DNA of 9,433 nucleotides from Firmicutes bacterium UBA4996 (GCA_002396805.1 DGYW01000062.1:75057-84489), one strand, 5' to 3'. Numbered from the stretch's first letter, positions 1 to 7,355 are shown. Numbers and translations: made by a program. The notes: generated by a model from the sequence alone, not told the origin.

Positions 1-93
1 GTTTTTAGACACAGTCGCCATTTGACCAATAGTCGTTTAGCGGCCCACTTGGCTAAAGAAACTCCAGGGAGGCGTGATTTTAGTTGCTCTTAG
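1..93 (+). CDS. possible 3' end of an upstream gene (partial, unidentified)
   Basis: Frame 1 stays open from the window edge to a TAG at 91-93, whereas the other two forward frames stop early. It would encode about 30 residues, rich in Arg, His and Ser, including the stretch HLTNSRLAAHLAKETPG. That composition is plausible for a soluble protein C-terminus, but I do not recognise a family. It would overlap the permease start at 84 by 10 bases and would contain the permease's ribosome binding site, an arrangement typical of translationally coupled bacterial genes. The short length makes chance openness quite possible, so this is a weak call that depends on the sequence to the left of the window. 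Confidence 0.35.
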   Translation, partial: VFRHSRHLTNSRLAAHLAKETPGRRDFSCS

Positions 94-1256
94 TCATTAT
101 TTACGTTGCATTCATCAGTCTAGGACTACCCGATTCAATCATGGGAAGTGCCTGGCCGGTCATTAGGCTAGACTTAGCAGCTCCAATCGGCTTGGTTGGA
201 TATATCTCAATGACTGTGAGCACCGGGACAATAATCTCTAGTTTGTTTAGCAACAGACTTACAGCCCGTTTTGGAACTGGTAAGGTCACCTTATTTAGTG
301 TCCTAATGACTGCTGTGGCCCTGTTTGGTTATTCATTTGCTAAGTCTGTCCCATTTCTGTTTTTGTTAGCAATCCCTTTGGGTCTTGGAGCCGGAAGCGT
401 AGATGCCGCCCTCAATAACTTTGTAGCGTTGCATTACAAATCCCAACACATGAACTGGTTGCATTGTTTTTGGGGTATAGGAGCAACCGTGGGCCCCATG
501 ATCATGTCTGTGTTCTTGGTGGCGCCTTATGGGTGGAGAAAAGGTTATTTAGTGATTGCGGGTGTTCAAGCCTCTTTAGTCTTGATTCTCATTCTGACAA
601 TGTCTGCCTGGGGAAAAAAGGAGAGGCTCTCACAACAAAGTCCAGAATCAACTACGGCAATCTTAACTAATCGCGAGGCTCTTAAAGTCTCCAATGTCAA
701 GTTGGCTTTGGTTTCCTTTGTGTTCTTCTGTGCAACTGAACTAACAACTGGTCTCTGGAGTAGTAGTTATCTAGTTACGGTTAAGGGCTTGTCAGCGACG
801 GTTGCGGCACAGTGGACTGCCTATTTTTATGCAGGGATTACCGCGGGAAGGTTAGTGGCTGGTTTTTTGTCTGTAAAGGTGGTGAACCAAATGCTAATTC
901 GGGCAGGGCAGATCGTCTGTGTGCTCGGAACTGTTTTTTTGCTGTTGCCACTTCACGTCTATTTCTCTGCACTGGGATTAATCCTAATAGGCTTAGGAAC
1001 AGCTCCCATCTTTCCAGCCATGTTACATGAGACTCCCAATAGGTTCGGTGCGGAGGCTTCTGGTGCGATCATGGGATTGCAGATGGCTTTCGCCTATGTA
1101 GGAAGTACCTTAGGACCACCTCTCTTTGGAGCAATTGCATCAGTAACATCCCTGAGACTACTTCCTTATTTCGTTCTAGCTTGTGTGCTGATTATGTTTT
1201 CTGCTTCGGAGCTTCTGCAAAAGCGTCTACAACAATTAGAAGTTACGCAACCTTAA
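84..1256 (+). CDS. MFS permease, fucose permease (FHS)-like
   Basis: A 390-residue inner-membrane protein of the major facilitator superfamily, with about twelve hydrophobic segments and the usual full length of the family. The N-terminus reads LGLPDSIMGSAWPV within the first helix. A loop-helix near residue 125 reads HMNWLHCFWGIGATVGP. Both resemble FucP/FHS-type sugar-permease relatives. A charged linker around residues 175-200 (KKERLSQQSPEST) separates the two six-helix halves. The start is a TTG, because an in-frame TAG sits immediately before it at 81-83; AGGGAGG at 66-72 is the ribosome binding site, 11 bases away, which is slightly long. A GTG at 74 is in another frame. The substrate cannot be told from sequence. 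A sugar, sugar derivative or drug is possible, and a link to the mannosidase further downstream is only a guess. Confidence 0.85.
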   Translation: MLLVIIYVAFISLGLPDSIMGSAWPVIRLDLAAPIGLVGYISMTVSTGTIISSLFSNRLTARFGTGKVTLFSVLMTAVALFGYSFAKSVPFLFLLAIPLGLGAGSVDAALNNFVALHYKSQHMNWLHCFWGIGATVGPMIMSVFLVAPYGWRKGYLVIAGVQASLVLILILTMSAWGKKERLSQQSPESTTAILTNREALKVSNVKLALVSFVFFCATELTTGLWSSSYLVTVKGLSATVAAQWTAYFYAGITAGRLVAGFLSVKVVNQMLIRAGQIVCVLGTVFLLLPLHVYFSALGLILIGLGTAPIFPAMLHETPNRFGAEASGAIMGLQMAFAYVGSTLGPPLFGAIASVTSLRLLPYFVLACVLIMFSASELLQKRLQQLEVTQP

Positions 1257-1459
1257 TGCTTTTTAGCTCAAACCAAACTCTAAAATATTGCTTTCCAGCA
1301 CAGATTACTTTCTCTGTGGTAGGGGTGCCAGATAAGAACGGTATCCAAAAAGAGAATTGGTATACCACCCCCGAACGGGTACGTCTTGTCTTTAGTGAAC
1401 TAAATAAGATCAGTCGCTATTTTGCAGACAAAGTACAGGTGTTAGCAAAAAGACCTTGA
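1256..1459 (+). CDS. possible small hypothetical protein coupled to the MFS gene
   Basis: An ATG at 1256-1258 overlaps the permease stop (TAATG at 1254-1258) and opens a frame of 67 codons ending in TGA at 1457-1459. The product would be small, soluble and mildly basic. Its second half (VGVPDKNGIQ, NWYTTPERVRLVFSEL, ISRYFADKVQVLAKRP) looks protein-like, with a predicted amphipathic helix. I recognise no domain. There is no clear Shine-Dalgarno sequence, so translation would depend on re-initiation after the permease. It may instead be the surviving tail of a decayed gene: the second half looks more coherent than the first. Without it, 1257-1492 would be a 236-base gap with no other visible content. 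Confidence 0.4.
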   Translation: MLFSSNQTLKYCFPAQITFSVVGVPDKNGIQKENWYTTPERVRLVFSELNKISRYFADKVQVLAKRP

Positions 1460-1492
1460 TTATTTCAAAAATAGTATGGAGGTGGAGAGGTT

Positions 1493-1786
1493 ATGGTTCA
1501 AAGCTTTGGAGCTTGCGGATGTTTGTGCAGCGAGTGTCGAGTTTTTGAAAAGGAATGTGCAGGCTGCCACGCTATTGAAGGTAAGCCCTGTTGGTTGCCA
1601 GACGTTGGCCTAGCAGTCTGCGATTTTTATGAATGCGCTGTACTGGAAAACGGATACACCCATTGTGGTCACTGTTCTTCGATTCCCTGCAGGAAGTTCT
1701 GGGCCAACAAGAATCCGGCTTGGACCGATGAACAACACAAACAAATTGTAGCAGAGCGAGTGGTCTTCTTGAAGGCACACCTGTAA
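1493..1786 (+). CDS. DUF3795 cysteine-rich protein
   Basis: A 97-residue protein with 12 cysteines arranged as in DUF3795 proteins. There is an N-terminal CGCLCSEC block (residues 8-15), then CAGC (22-25), PCWL (32-35), CDFYEC (43-48), HCGHC (57-61) and PCRKF (65-70), followed by a short helical tail. Repeated CxxC pairs suggest zinc or iron-sulfur binding. The family's biochemical role is not established, so no function is assigned. It has no signal peptide and is presumably cytoplasmic. The start is well supported by GGAGGTG at 1478-1484, eight bases before the ATG. It lies 52 bases upstream of the UV endonuclease start and may share its transcript; I see no promoter or terminator in that gap. 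Confidence 0.85.
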   Translation: MVQSFGACGCLCSECRVFEKECAGCHAIEGKPCWLPDVGLAVCDFYECAVLENGYTHCGHCSSIPCRKFWANKNPAWTDEQHKQIVAERVVFLKAHL

Positions 1787-1838
1787 CCTAAGATGACGCC
1801 GCAACTGGACCCAAATATTGAAGCGGGGAGACATATTT

Positions 1839-3098
1839 ATGAACATAGGGTATGCATGCCTAACTGTGGGACTACCCGAAGCAAACTTTAGAAGTTGCAC
1901 CCTGAAGAATGTCAATGATAGCACTCTATTAACTCTAATTAAGCACAATTTGAACTCATTGGATACCATAATAGAGTACAATATCCAAAACAACATCAAG
2001 CTCTTCAGAATAACCTCTGATTTGATACCCTTCGGATCTAGTATTGTAAATAATATACCTTGGTGGGATGTGTTTTCCTCAGAATTCGACTCCATAAGAG
2101 AAAAAATCAAAAACTCAGGTATGCGGGTCTCGATGCATCCAGGTCAGTATACGGTACTCAATTCGCCAAGGCAAGATGTGGTGAAGAGGGCTGTAGAGGA
2201 CTTGAATTATCACAATAAAGTGCTGGATAGTCTGGGAGTAGATATAGAGAGTAAAATAATACTGCACATAGGCGGTGTCTATAACAATAAAGAGAAAGCC
2301 ACAAGGAATTTTATTGACAACTTTCAAATGCTAGATGAGGGTGTAAAGCAAAGAATAGTACTGGAGAATGACGACAAGTCCTTTAATATAGGAGATGTCT
2401 TGACGATAGGACTTGCTCTAAATATCCCCGTTGTCTATGATAACTTGCATAACAGAGTATTGCCCTCTGATTTATCAAAAGACGACCACTATTGGATCAG
2501 TCTTTGCCGAGAAACCTGGAAAAAAGAGGATGGGGTTCAGAAGATCCATTATTCACAGCAAGACGCCAAAAAGAGACCAGGGGCGCACTCCTCTACAATA
2601 GCGATAGCAGATTTTTCAGCATTTGTGCAGAAAATCGACTTAAATATGGATGTTATGCTAGAAGTGAAGGATAAAAATCTTTCCGCTATCAAATGTCTTA
2701 ACTACCTAAAAGAGGATAGGAGAATCCATAATCTAGAGCTAGAATGGAGCAAATATAAATATACCGTATTAGAGCACTCGCAGAGACACTATAATACGAT
2801 TCGGGAACTACTCAAGAACAAAGATGAATACCCTGTGGTGAAGTTCTACAGCCTATTAGAGCAAGCTTTAGAAATGGAACCCACCTCCGGGAGCACTGAA
2901 AACGCTGCGCTTCATGTCTGGGGTTATTTCAAATCTACTGCTACCGACATCGAAAAAACGAAGTTTGCCCAGCACCTGGAGGCCTATAGGCAGGGAAGGT
3001 GCTCCATAAAGTCGTCAAAAAGCTTTTTACGTAAACTAGCTCAAAAGTATGAAGAGGACTATCTTCTAAACTCATATTACTTTTATTTGACCAATTAG
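1839..3098 (+). CDS. uvsE: UV damage endonuclease UvsE/UVDE with C-terminal DUF1722 (YbgA) domain
   Basis: UVDE enzymes nick DNA 5' of UV photoproducts and some other lesions. This protein has 419 residues from the ATG at 1839, chosen because GGGGAG at 1825-1830 is eight bases upstream; a TTG at 1818 would add seven residues that lack family similarity. Residues 1 to about 290 are the TIM-barrel UVDE domain, with HPGQY (H100, Q103, Y104), LHIGG (H143), LENDD (E176), VYDNLHN (D201, H204), KIHYS (K235, H237), H250 and LEVK (E275). These fit the metal ligands, modified lysine and lesion-probing pair known from the Thermus enzyme with almost constant offset. One early ligand position carries Ser68 instead of His. 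Residues about 304-416 match DUF1722/YbgA (LEHSQRHYNTIRELL, HVWGYFKS, EAYRQGR). Ordinary UVDE proteins have about 280-320 residues, so this is a fusion. The gene looks more AT-rich than the mannosidase gene, hinting at different ancestry. Confidence 0.92.
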   Translation: MNIGYACLTVGLPEANFRSCTLKNVNDSTLLTLIKHNLNSLDTIIEYNIQNNIKLFRITSDLIPFGSSIVNNIPWWDVFSSEFDSIREKIKNSGMRVSMHPGQYTVLNSPRQDVVKRAVEDLNYHNKVLDSLGVDIESKIILHIGGVYNNKEKATRNFIDNFQMLDEGVKQRIVLENDDKSFNIGDVLTIGLALNIPVVYDNLHNRVLPSDLSKDDHYWISLCRETWKKEDGVQKIHYSQQDAKKRPGAHSSTIAIADFSAFVQKIDLNMDVMLEVKDKNLSAIKCLNYLKEDRRIHNLELEWSKYKYTVLEHSQRHYNTIRELLKNKDEYPVVKFYSLLEQALEMEPTSGSTENAALHVWGYFKSTATDIEKTKFAQHLEAYRQGRCSIKSSKSFLRKLAQKYEEDYLLNSYYFYLTN

Positions 3099-3116
3099 TT
3101 AGCGTGGGGTGATTTT

Positions 3117-3577
3117 GTGGAAGTCTTGGTAGTGAGACACGGGCAATCCCAAGCTGATCTAGAGAACCGACATGAAGGACGGGCCGACTTTCCCTTGACT
3201 GAGTTGGGGATCAAACAGGCTTAGCTGGCCTTTCAAGGGAAGAGGCAGACAGACGCTTTCCTCTCCCACCGGGAGGCAAAAAAGCTCATGATCGGTTTGC
3301 AGAGACTGAGTCTATGATTGATTTTCGCGCGCGAGCCGAAATGTTCTGGTCCCGATTCAGGCATGAGTACATAGAACCATCCAACTATAAAAGAATAGCC
3401 CTAGTTAGTCACGGGGGCATGATCAACATGTTGTTTAGGTGCTTTCTTGAGTTGCCAATGGGTGTTGACATTTCCCTAAATTCGGGTGATACGGGTATTC
3501 ATCTCTGGGAAATTACGACTGAACGACGGCGAGTTATTTTCACGAATAGCCGGGAGCATTTAAACTTCAGAAAATAA
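3117..3577 (+). pseudogene. histidine phosphatase (phosphoglycerate mutase-like), internally deleted and frameshifted
   Basis: The start is a GTG at 3117 preceded by GGGGTGA at 3106-3112. It reads MEVLVVRHGQSQADLENR, with the catalytic RHG, through FPLTELGIKQA to a TAG at 3222-3224. From 3227 a different frame resumes the same family: GLSREEADRRFPLPPGG, then FRARAEMFWSRF, then the second catalytic motif SHGG (3409-3420) and a normal C-terminus (GDTGIHLWEI, EHL) to TAA at 3575-3577. The two pieces add up to about 151 residues, against roughly 195-200 for intact relatives. The missing block of about 45 residues is the part that normally holds the SSPLxRAxxTA segment. Internal deletion with frame change means the gene cannot make an active enzyme. 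The TAG stands where relatives often have a Glu codon (KQAELA), so a point change may be a second lesion. The 3' piece alone has an ATG at 3314 but lacks the RHG motif. Confidence 0.88.
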
Positions 3578-3602
3578 GCATTTAGAAAAGGTAGGAAAGA
3601 GC

Positions 3603-6600
3603 ATGTTTTTTACACAACAAAAACTCGCATCTAGAATCAGAGAAATTGAACCATACAGATACAGGGGACGTCAAGCTCTCGCAGGACTTACCTTCCAACT
3701 AGACCCAGAAAGTGTAGTTGGGGCGTACCCTCCCAATGGGGGTGAATGGCAAGACTGCGATCTAGGGCAACGTTGGCGAGGCAAGGATCTGTATGTATGG
3801 TTACGCTCTCAAGTAACGATACCGTCAGAATGGGATGGCCACCGCGTTTTGCTGCGCTATGACTTTGGGGGGCCAACGGGGGGAGGCAACACTGCTGGAT
3901 TCGAGTCCTTACTCTTCATTAATGGTCATCCCTATCAAGGTGTTGATGCCAACCACAAAGAAGTGTTTCTTGCGGAAGATTGGGTAGGTGAATCTATACA
4001 ACTCCATCTTAGGCTCTGGTCAGGCCTTCCCGGCGGTGGTAAGACCCGAGAAATGGAAATCCAACTAGTCCAAGCGGAACTTTGCTGGCTAGATGAGGCC
4101 ACCGATGATTTCTTCTACACTGCCCTCGCTACTCTAGAAACGATCAGAGTATTAGAGGAAAACAGTCCAGAAGCCCAAGAATTGTTGAAGGCCGTGAATT
4201 ACGCATTTCGAGAAGTAGACTGGAATAGGCCAGGTAGCGAAGAGTTTTATGCTTCGGTCGAACAAGCGCGCTCTGTGCTACGCGACAATCTTGACCAAAT
4301 CCAGAAGCATCATCCTGTGACAGTCACTTGTATTGGTCATACCCATATTGACGTGGCCTGGCTGTGGCAGATAAAACACACACAAGAAAAGTCGGCTCGA
4401 TCTTTTTCCACTGTGTTGAGATTAATGGAGATGTTTCCAGAATACATTTTCATCCAAAGTCAGCCCCAACTGTATCAGTACATCAAAGAGGACTACCCGG
4501 AAATTTACGAACAAATCAAGCCTCGCATTGCAGAGGGACGGTGGGAAGCGGATGGAGCTATGTGGGTGGAGGCCGACTGCAATCTCAGTAGCGGCGAGTC
4601 ATTAGTACGCCAGATCTTACTGGGCAACCAATTTTTCCAAAAAGAATTCGGTATTACCAGCAAGTATCTTTGGTTACCTGATGTGTTCGGTTATAGTTGG
4701 GCCTTACCCCAGATCCTCAAAAAGTCTGGCATTGACACCTTCATGACCACCAAAATTAGCTGGAACCAATACAACCGCCTGCCCCACGATACCTTTATGT
4801 GGAGGGGAATTGATGGTACGGAGATCTTGACCCATTTCATCACCACTCCCGATCAGGGCGGAGCTCGCTTTTACACTTACAACGGAAACACTCGTCCCTT
4901 TTATATCAAAGGGATCTGGGACAATTATCGCGACAAGAACCTCAACCAAGAACTACTCCTTGCCTATGGGTATGGTGATGGTGGGGGAGGAGTAAACCGC
5001 GACATGTTAGAAGTCAGGCGCCGTCTTGAGGATATGCCTGGTTTGCCAAATGTACAGACTGGTCGAGCAGATGATTATTTTGCTAGGTTGCACAACACCC
5101 TAGATGAGAGTGAGGAATACATCCACACCTGGGATGGAGAACTATACCTCGAATACCATCGGGGCACCTACACAAGTCAGGGCAAGGTAAAATGGTACAA
5201 CCGCAAACTTGAATTGGCCTTGCGTAAGCAAGAATGGCTCGAAGTCTACAGGAGCTCTCAACTCCAAAAATGGAACGAGTATCCAGTGGACAATCTTACT
5301 AAGGCATGGCAGACAGTATTGCTCCACCAGTTCCATGACATTATCCCCGGTTCTTCTATCCAAGAAGTCTATGTAGATACCCTAAAGGACTACCAAGAAA
5401 CAGAGGCTGCTCTGAATGAACTGGAGAAAAACGTAATGGCCCAAGTCGTTCAAGAAACGGATGGAACTTATACCGTCTGGAATAATTCCACTTGGGAACA
5501 TACTGGCTTAGTCGAAATCCCATGGTCGTCGGAACCTGAAGTGGGTAGCTGGCAAGATGCCGGCGGAAATAAGTTGGAAGCGGTGGCATTAAGGAAAAGC
5601 TGGTTAGTGAAAGTAGAGCAAGTTCCTGCCCTTGGTTATAGCACTATTTACTTCACTCCAGAAGCTACAACAACCATAGAGTCGCCTTTTACAAACCACT
5701 CCCAGGGGATTGATACGCCTTTTTATCAGATGCGTTGGAATGATCATGGTCAAATTACGCGCCTATATGATCTCGAAAATAAGCGTGAAGTGCTAGCCGA
5801 GGGCGCTCGGGCTAATGTTCTTCAAATTTTCGAAGATAGGCCCATGGCACATGACGCTTGGGACATTGATCTCTACTACCAAGAAAAGATGTATGAGGTA
5901 ACGGATCTACGGAGCATTGAGGTGGTCGAGCAAAATGCCTTGCGTAGCATAATTCGCTTCCAGTGGCGGTATGAAAGGTCCGAAATTCGACAGGATCTCA
6001 TTCTCTATAGCCACACTAGACGAATCGATTTTTCTAGCCACGTAGATTGGCAGCAGCGCCGACAGCTCATGAAAGCGTCCTTCCCAGTAGAGGTGCGGGC
6101 GGTAGAAGCCACTTTTGACATTCAGTTCGGTAACGTCAAGCGCCCTACACACTGGAACACAAGTTGGGATTGGGCCCGATTTGAGACGGTAGCACACCAC
6201 TGGGCGGACCTGTCAGAACAAGGATATGGAGTAAGCCTTCTAAACGACTCCAAATACGGTTATGACATCAAGGGCAATGTAATGCGCCTCAGTCTCTTGA
6301 AAGGTGCCACCTATCCAGATCATGAAGCTGATCTGGGTGAGCATAAATTCGTGTATTCTCTCTATCCCCATAAGAATGACTGGTTGGCAGGGCAGACGGT
6401 GCAAGAAGCCTGGGAGCTCAACCAACCACTAGTAGCAGTGCCAGGAAAAGCCAGGCAAACTCAGTATTCCATGTTTACTGTAGAAGGGATGCCCATTGTC
6501 ATCGATGCTATCAAAAAGGCAGAAGAAGGTGACCAAGTAGTTGTGAGATTTCATGAATATTCCGGCGGGCGCGGCCGAGTGAGACTCCATACCTCCTTGC

Positions 6601-6734
6601 CGGTCATTAGCTGGCAAGAGTGCAATCTCATGGAAGAACCAGAGGGAGAGTTACAAAAAGGTACCATCGAACTAGACATGAAGCCTTACGAGATCAAAAC
6701 CTTATTACTCACACTAGACAAAAGGGTATACTAG
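3603..6734 (+). CDS. GH38 alpha-mannosidase (cytosolic, MAN2C1/Ams1-like)
   Basis: A 1043-residue retaining alpha-mannosidase, the same length class as cytosolic MAN2C1-like enzymes and longer than E. coli MngB. It has no signal peptide, so it acts in the cytoplasm on imported or recycled mannosides. An N-terminal beta-rich domain spans about residues 1-235. The GH38 catalytic domain begins at CIGHTHIDVAWLW, with likely zinc ligands H248 and D250. The nucleophile is D360 in LWLPDVFGYSW. YGYGDGGGG (455-463) is typical of this subgroup. The middle domain includes GELYLEYHRGTYTSQG (512-527) and HQFHDIIPGSS (575-585), whose H578 should be the further metal ligand. The rest forms the C-terminal beta domains. 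The ATG at 3603 follows AGGAAAG at 3593-3599, and 25 bases separate it from the pseudogene stop. Exact linkage specificity cannot be read from sequence. No dedicated sugar transporter adjoins it. Confidence 0.93.
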   Translation: MFFTQQKLASRIREIEPYRYRGRQALAGLTFQLDPESVVGAYPPNGGEWQDCDLGQRWRGKDLYVWLRSQVTIPSEWDGHRVLLRYDFGGPTGGGNTAGFESLLFINGHPYQGVDANHKEVFLAEDWVGESIQLHLRLWSGLPGGGKTREMEIQLVQAELCWLDEATDDFFYTALATLETIRVLEENSPEAQELLKAVNYAFREVDWNRPGSEEFYASVEQARSVLRDNLDQIQKHHPVTVTCIGHTHIDVAWLWQIKHTQEKSARSFSTVLRLMEMFPEYIFIQSQPQLYQYIKEDYPEIYEQIKPRIAEGRWEADGAMWVEADCNLSSGESLVRQILLGNQFFQKEFGITSKYLWLPDVFGYSWALPQILKKSGIDTFMTTKISWNQYNRLPHDTFMWRGIDGTEILTHFITTPDQGGARFYTYNGNTRPFYIKGIWDNYRDKNLNQELLLAYGYGDGGGGVNRDMLEVRRRLEDMPGLPNVQTGRADDYFARLHNTLDESEEYIHTWDGELYLEYHRGTYTSQGKVKWYNRKLELALRKQEWLEVYRSSQLQKWNEYPVDNLTKAWQTVLLHQFHDIIPGSSIQEVYVDTLKDYQETEAALNELEKNVMAQVVQETDGTYTVWNNSTWEHTGLVEIPWSSEPEVGSWQDAGGNKLEAVALRKSWLVKVEQVPALGYSTIYFTPEATTTIESPFTNHSQGIDTPFYQMRWNDHGQITRLYDLENKREVLAEGARANVLQIFEDRPMAHDAWDIDLYYQEKMYEVTDLRSIEVVEQNALRSIIRFQWRYERSEIRQDLILYSHTRRIDFSSHVDWQQRRQLMKASFPVEVRAVEATFDIQFGNVKRPTHWNTSWDWARFETVAHHWADLSEQGYGVSLLNDSKYGYDIKGNVMRLSLLKGATYPDHEADLGEHKFVYSLYPHKNDWLAGQTVQEAWELNQPLVAVPGKARQTQYSMFTVEGMPIVIDAIKKAEEGDQVVVRFHEYSGGRGRVRLHTSLPVISWQECNLMEEPEGELQKGTIELDMKPYEIKTLLLTLDKRVY

Positions 6735-6756
6735 ACTAAAAAAGAGGTAATTAAGC

Positions 6757-7260
6757 TTGAGGTCTGCCTTTAGTTCCTTGCTACTCATAGGAATTATCGT
6801 AGCTGCAATAAGTGCTTATCCCTTTATCGTTTCGCCACAGCCTCCCAACCAAAGCACCTCTATTGTCATTAACAAGGCCATTAATCGGATGTACTTATAT
6901 GAGAACGGTCGCCTGGTAGGTAGATATACTGTAGCAACAGGCAAAGAGGTCTCTCTAACCCCGGAAGGTGATTTGGTCATTGTGGTCAAAGAGGCCAGCG
7001 ATCAAGGGTTGGGTCAGGATCGGATTTTTGGCACCCGTTGGTTAGGACTGAAAACACCTGACGCACCAGATGGGCTGAAATATGGAATCCATGGGACCAA
7101 TGAACCGGGATCCATCGGAGAGCATGCTTCCGCTGGTTGCGTCCGCATGTCCCAAGCCGATCTGGAAGAAGTCTATGCAAGAGTCCCACTAGGAACACTA
7201 GTGCGTATCCAAAGGGGCTGGGCTTGGCATCGCCATCTAGTGATGTGGTTTTCAAAGTAA
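6757..7260 (+). CDS. L,D-transpeptidase (YkuD fold), membrane-anchored
   Basis: A 167-residue protein whose residues 4-23 form a hydrophobic signal anchor, placing the catalytic domain outside the membrane. The YkuD domain runs from about residue 35 to 152. It starts with INKAINRMYLYENGRLVGRY and includes TPEGDLVIV (68-76). The active site is IHGTNEPGSIGEHASAGCVRM, with H112, nucleophile C128 and R130. Such enzymes form 3-3 crosslinks in peptidoglycan or attach proteins to it. No LysM or other wall-binding domain is present, so this is a minimal form. The start is TTG at 6757 with GAGGT at 6744-6748, eight bases upstream; no in-frame ATG would preserve the anchor. The C-terminal tail after residue 153 (GWAWHRHLVMWFSK) is unusually rich in Trp and His and may be lineage-specific. 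It follows the mannosidase by 22 bases, so co-transcription is likely. Confidence 0.92.
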   Translation: MRSAFSSLLLIGIIVAAISAYPFIVSPQPPNQSTSIVINKAINRMYLYENGRLVGRYTVATGKEVSLTPEGDLVIVVKEASDQGLGQDRIFGTRWLGLKTPDAPDGLKYGIHGTNEPGSIGEHASAGCVRMSQADLEEVYARVPLGTLVRIQRGWAWHRHLVMWFSK

Positions 7261-7284
7261 ACACAATCGGATAAATCGCCTGAA

Positions 7285-7315
7285 CTTAGTGGATAATAGG
7301 GGCGAATCCACTAGG
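7285..7315 (+). promoter_or_regulatory. stem-loop upstream of the prenyltransferase gene
   Basis: The arms CTTAGTGGAT (7285-7294) and ATCCACTAGG (7306-7315) pair over ten positions with one G:U, closing an 11-base loop. It sits in the 71-base stretch between the L,D-transpeptidase stop and the ribosome binding site at 7321. There is no T-run after either arm, so it does not look like an intrinsic terminator. It could be an mRNA processing or stability element, a translational control hairpin, or a palindromic protein-binding site. GATAAT at 7292-7297 resembles a -10 box, but I see no matching -35. Confidence 0.5.
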
Positions 7316-7320
7316 GAATG

Positions 7321-7337
7321 AGGGAGAAATTCTGATT
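7321..7337 (+). promoter_or_regulatory. ribosome binding site pointing to a non-standard start for the prenyltransferase
   Basis: AGGGAG at 7321-7326 is the only good Shine-Dalgarno sequence before the prenyltransferase. It lies five bases before an in-frame CTG (7332) and eight bases before an in-frame ATT (7335), but 29 bases before the first ordinary start codon, TTG at 7356, which has no ribosome binding site of its own. No in-frame ATG, GTG or TTG exists between the stop at 7287-7289 and 7356. A start at 7332 would add eight residues, giving an N-terminus of MITTDLRSLQEV. Confidence 0.5.
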
Positions 7338-7355
7338 ACAACGGACTTACGATCC

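Noticed and set aside
74..120. GTG at 74 as the permease start
   Set aside because: It is in a different frame from the permease and only one base from the AGGGAGG motif; using it would need a frameshift.
1358..1367. Perfect palindrome TGGTATACCA as a possible operator
   Set aside because: It is only 10 bases long, lies inside a possible coding frame far from any start codon, and no second copy was seen.
1372..1385. SOS (LexA/DinR) box-like sequence CGAACGGGTACGTC upstream of uvsE
   Set aside because: It matches the Gram-positive SOS consensus at about 11 of 14 positions but misses the key GTT half, and it lies over 450 bases before uvsE inside a possible reading frame.
1610..2110. 166-codon open frame on the - strand
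   Set aside because: It lies opposite the DUF3795 and uvsE genes, has no ribosome binding site and no recognisable motif, and is explained as a shadow of the + strand genes.
3222..3230. Programmed frameshift or stop read-through in the phosphatase gene
   Set aside because: Recoding would not restore the missing central block of about 45 residues, and no slippery sequence is apparent.
3314..3577. An intact 87-residue protein starting at ATG 3314
   Set aside because: It is the back half of a histidine phosphatase; family similarity continues upstream in the same frame to 3227, and the RHG front half lies before it in another frame. It is pseudogene debris.
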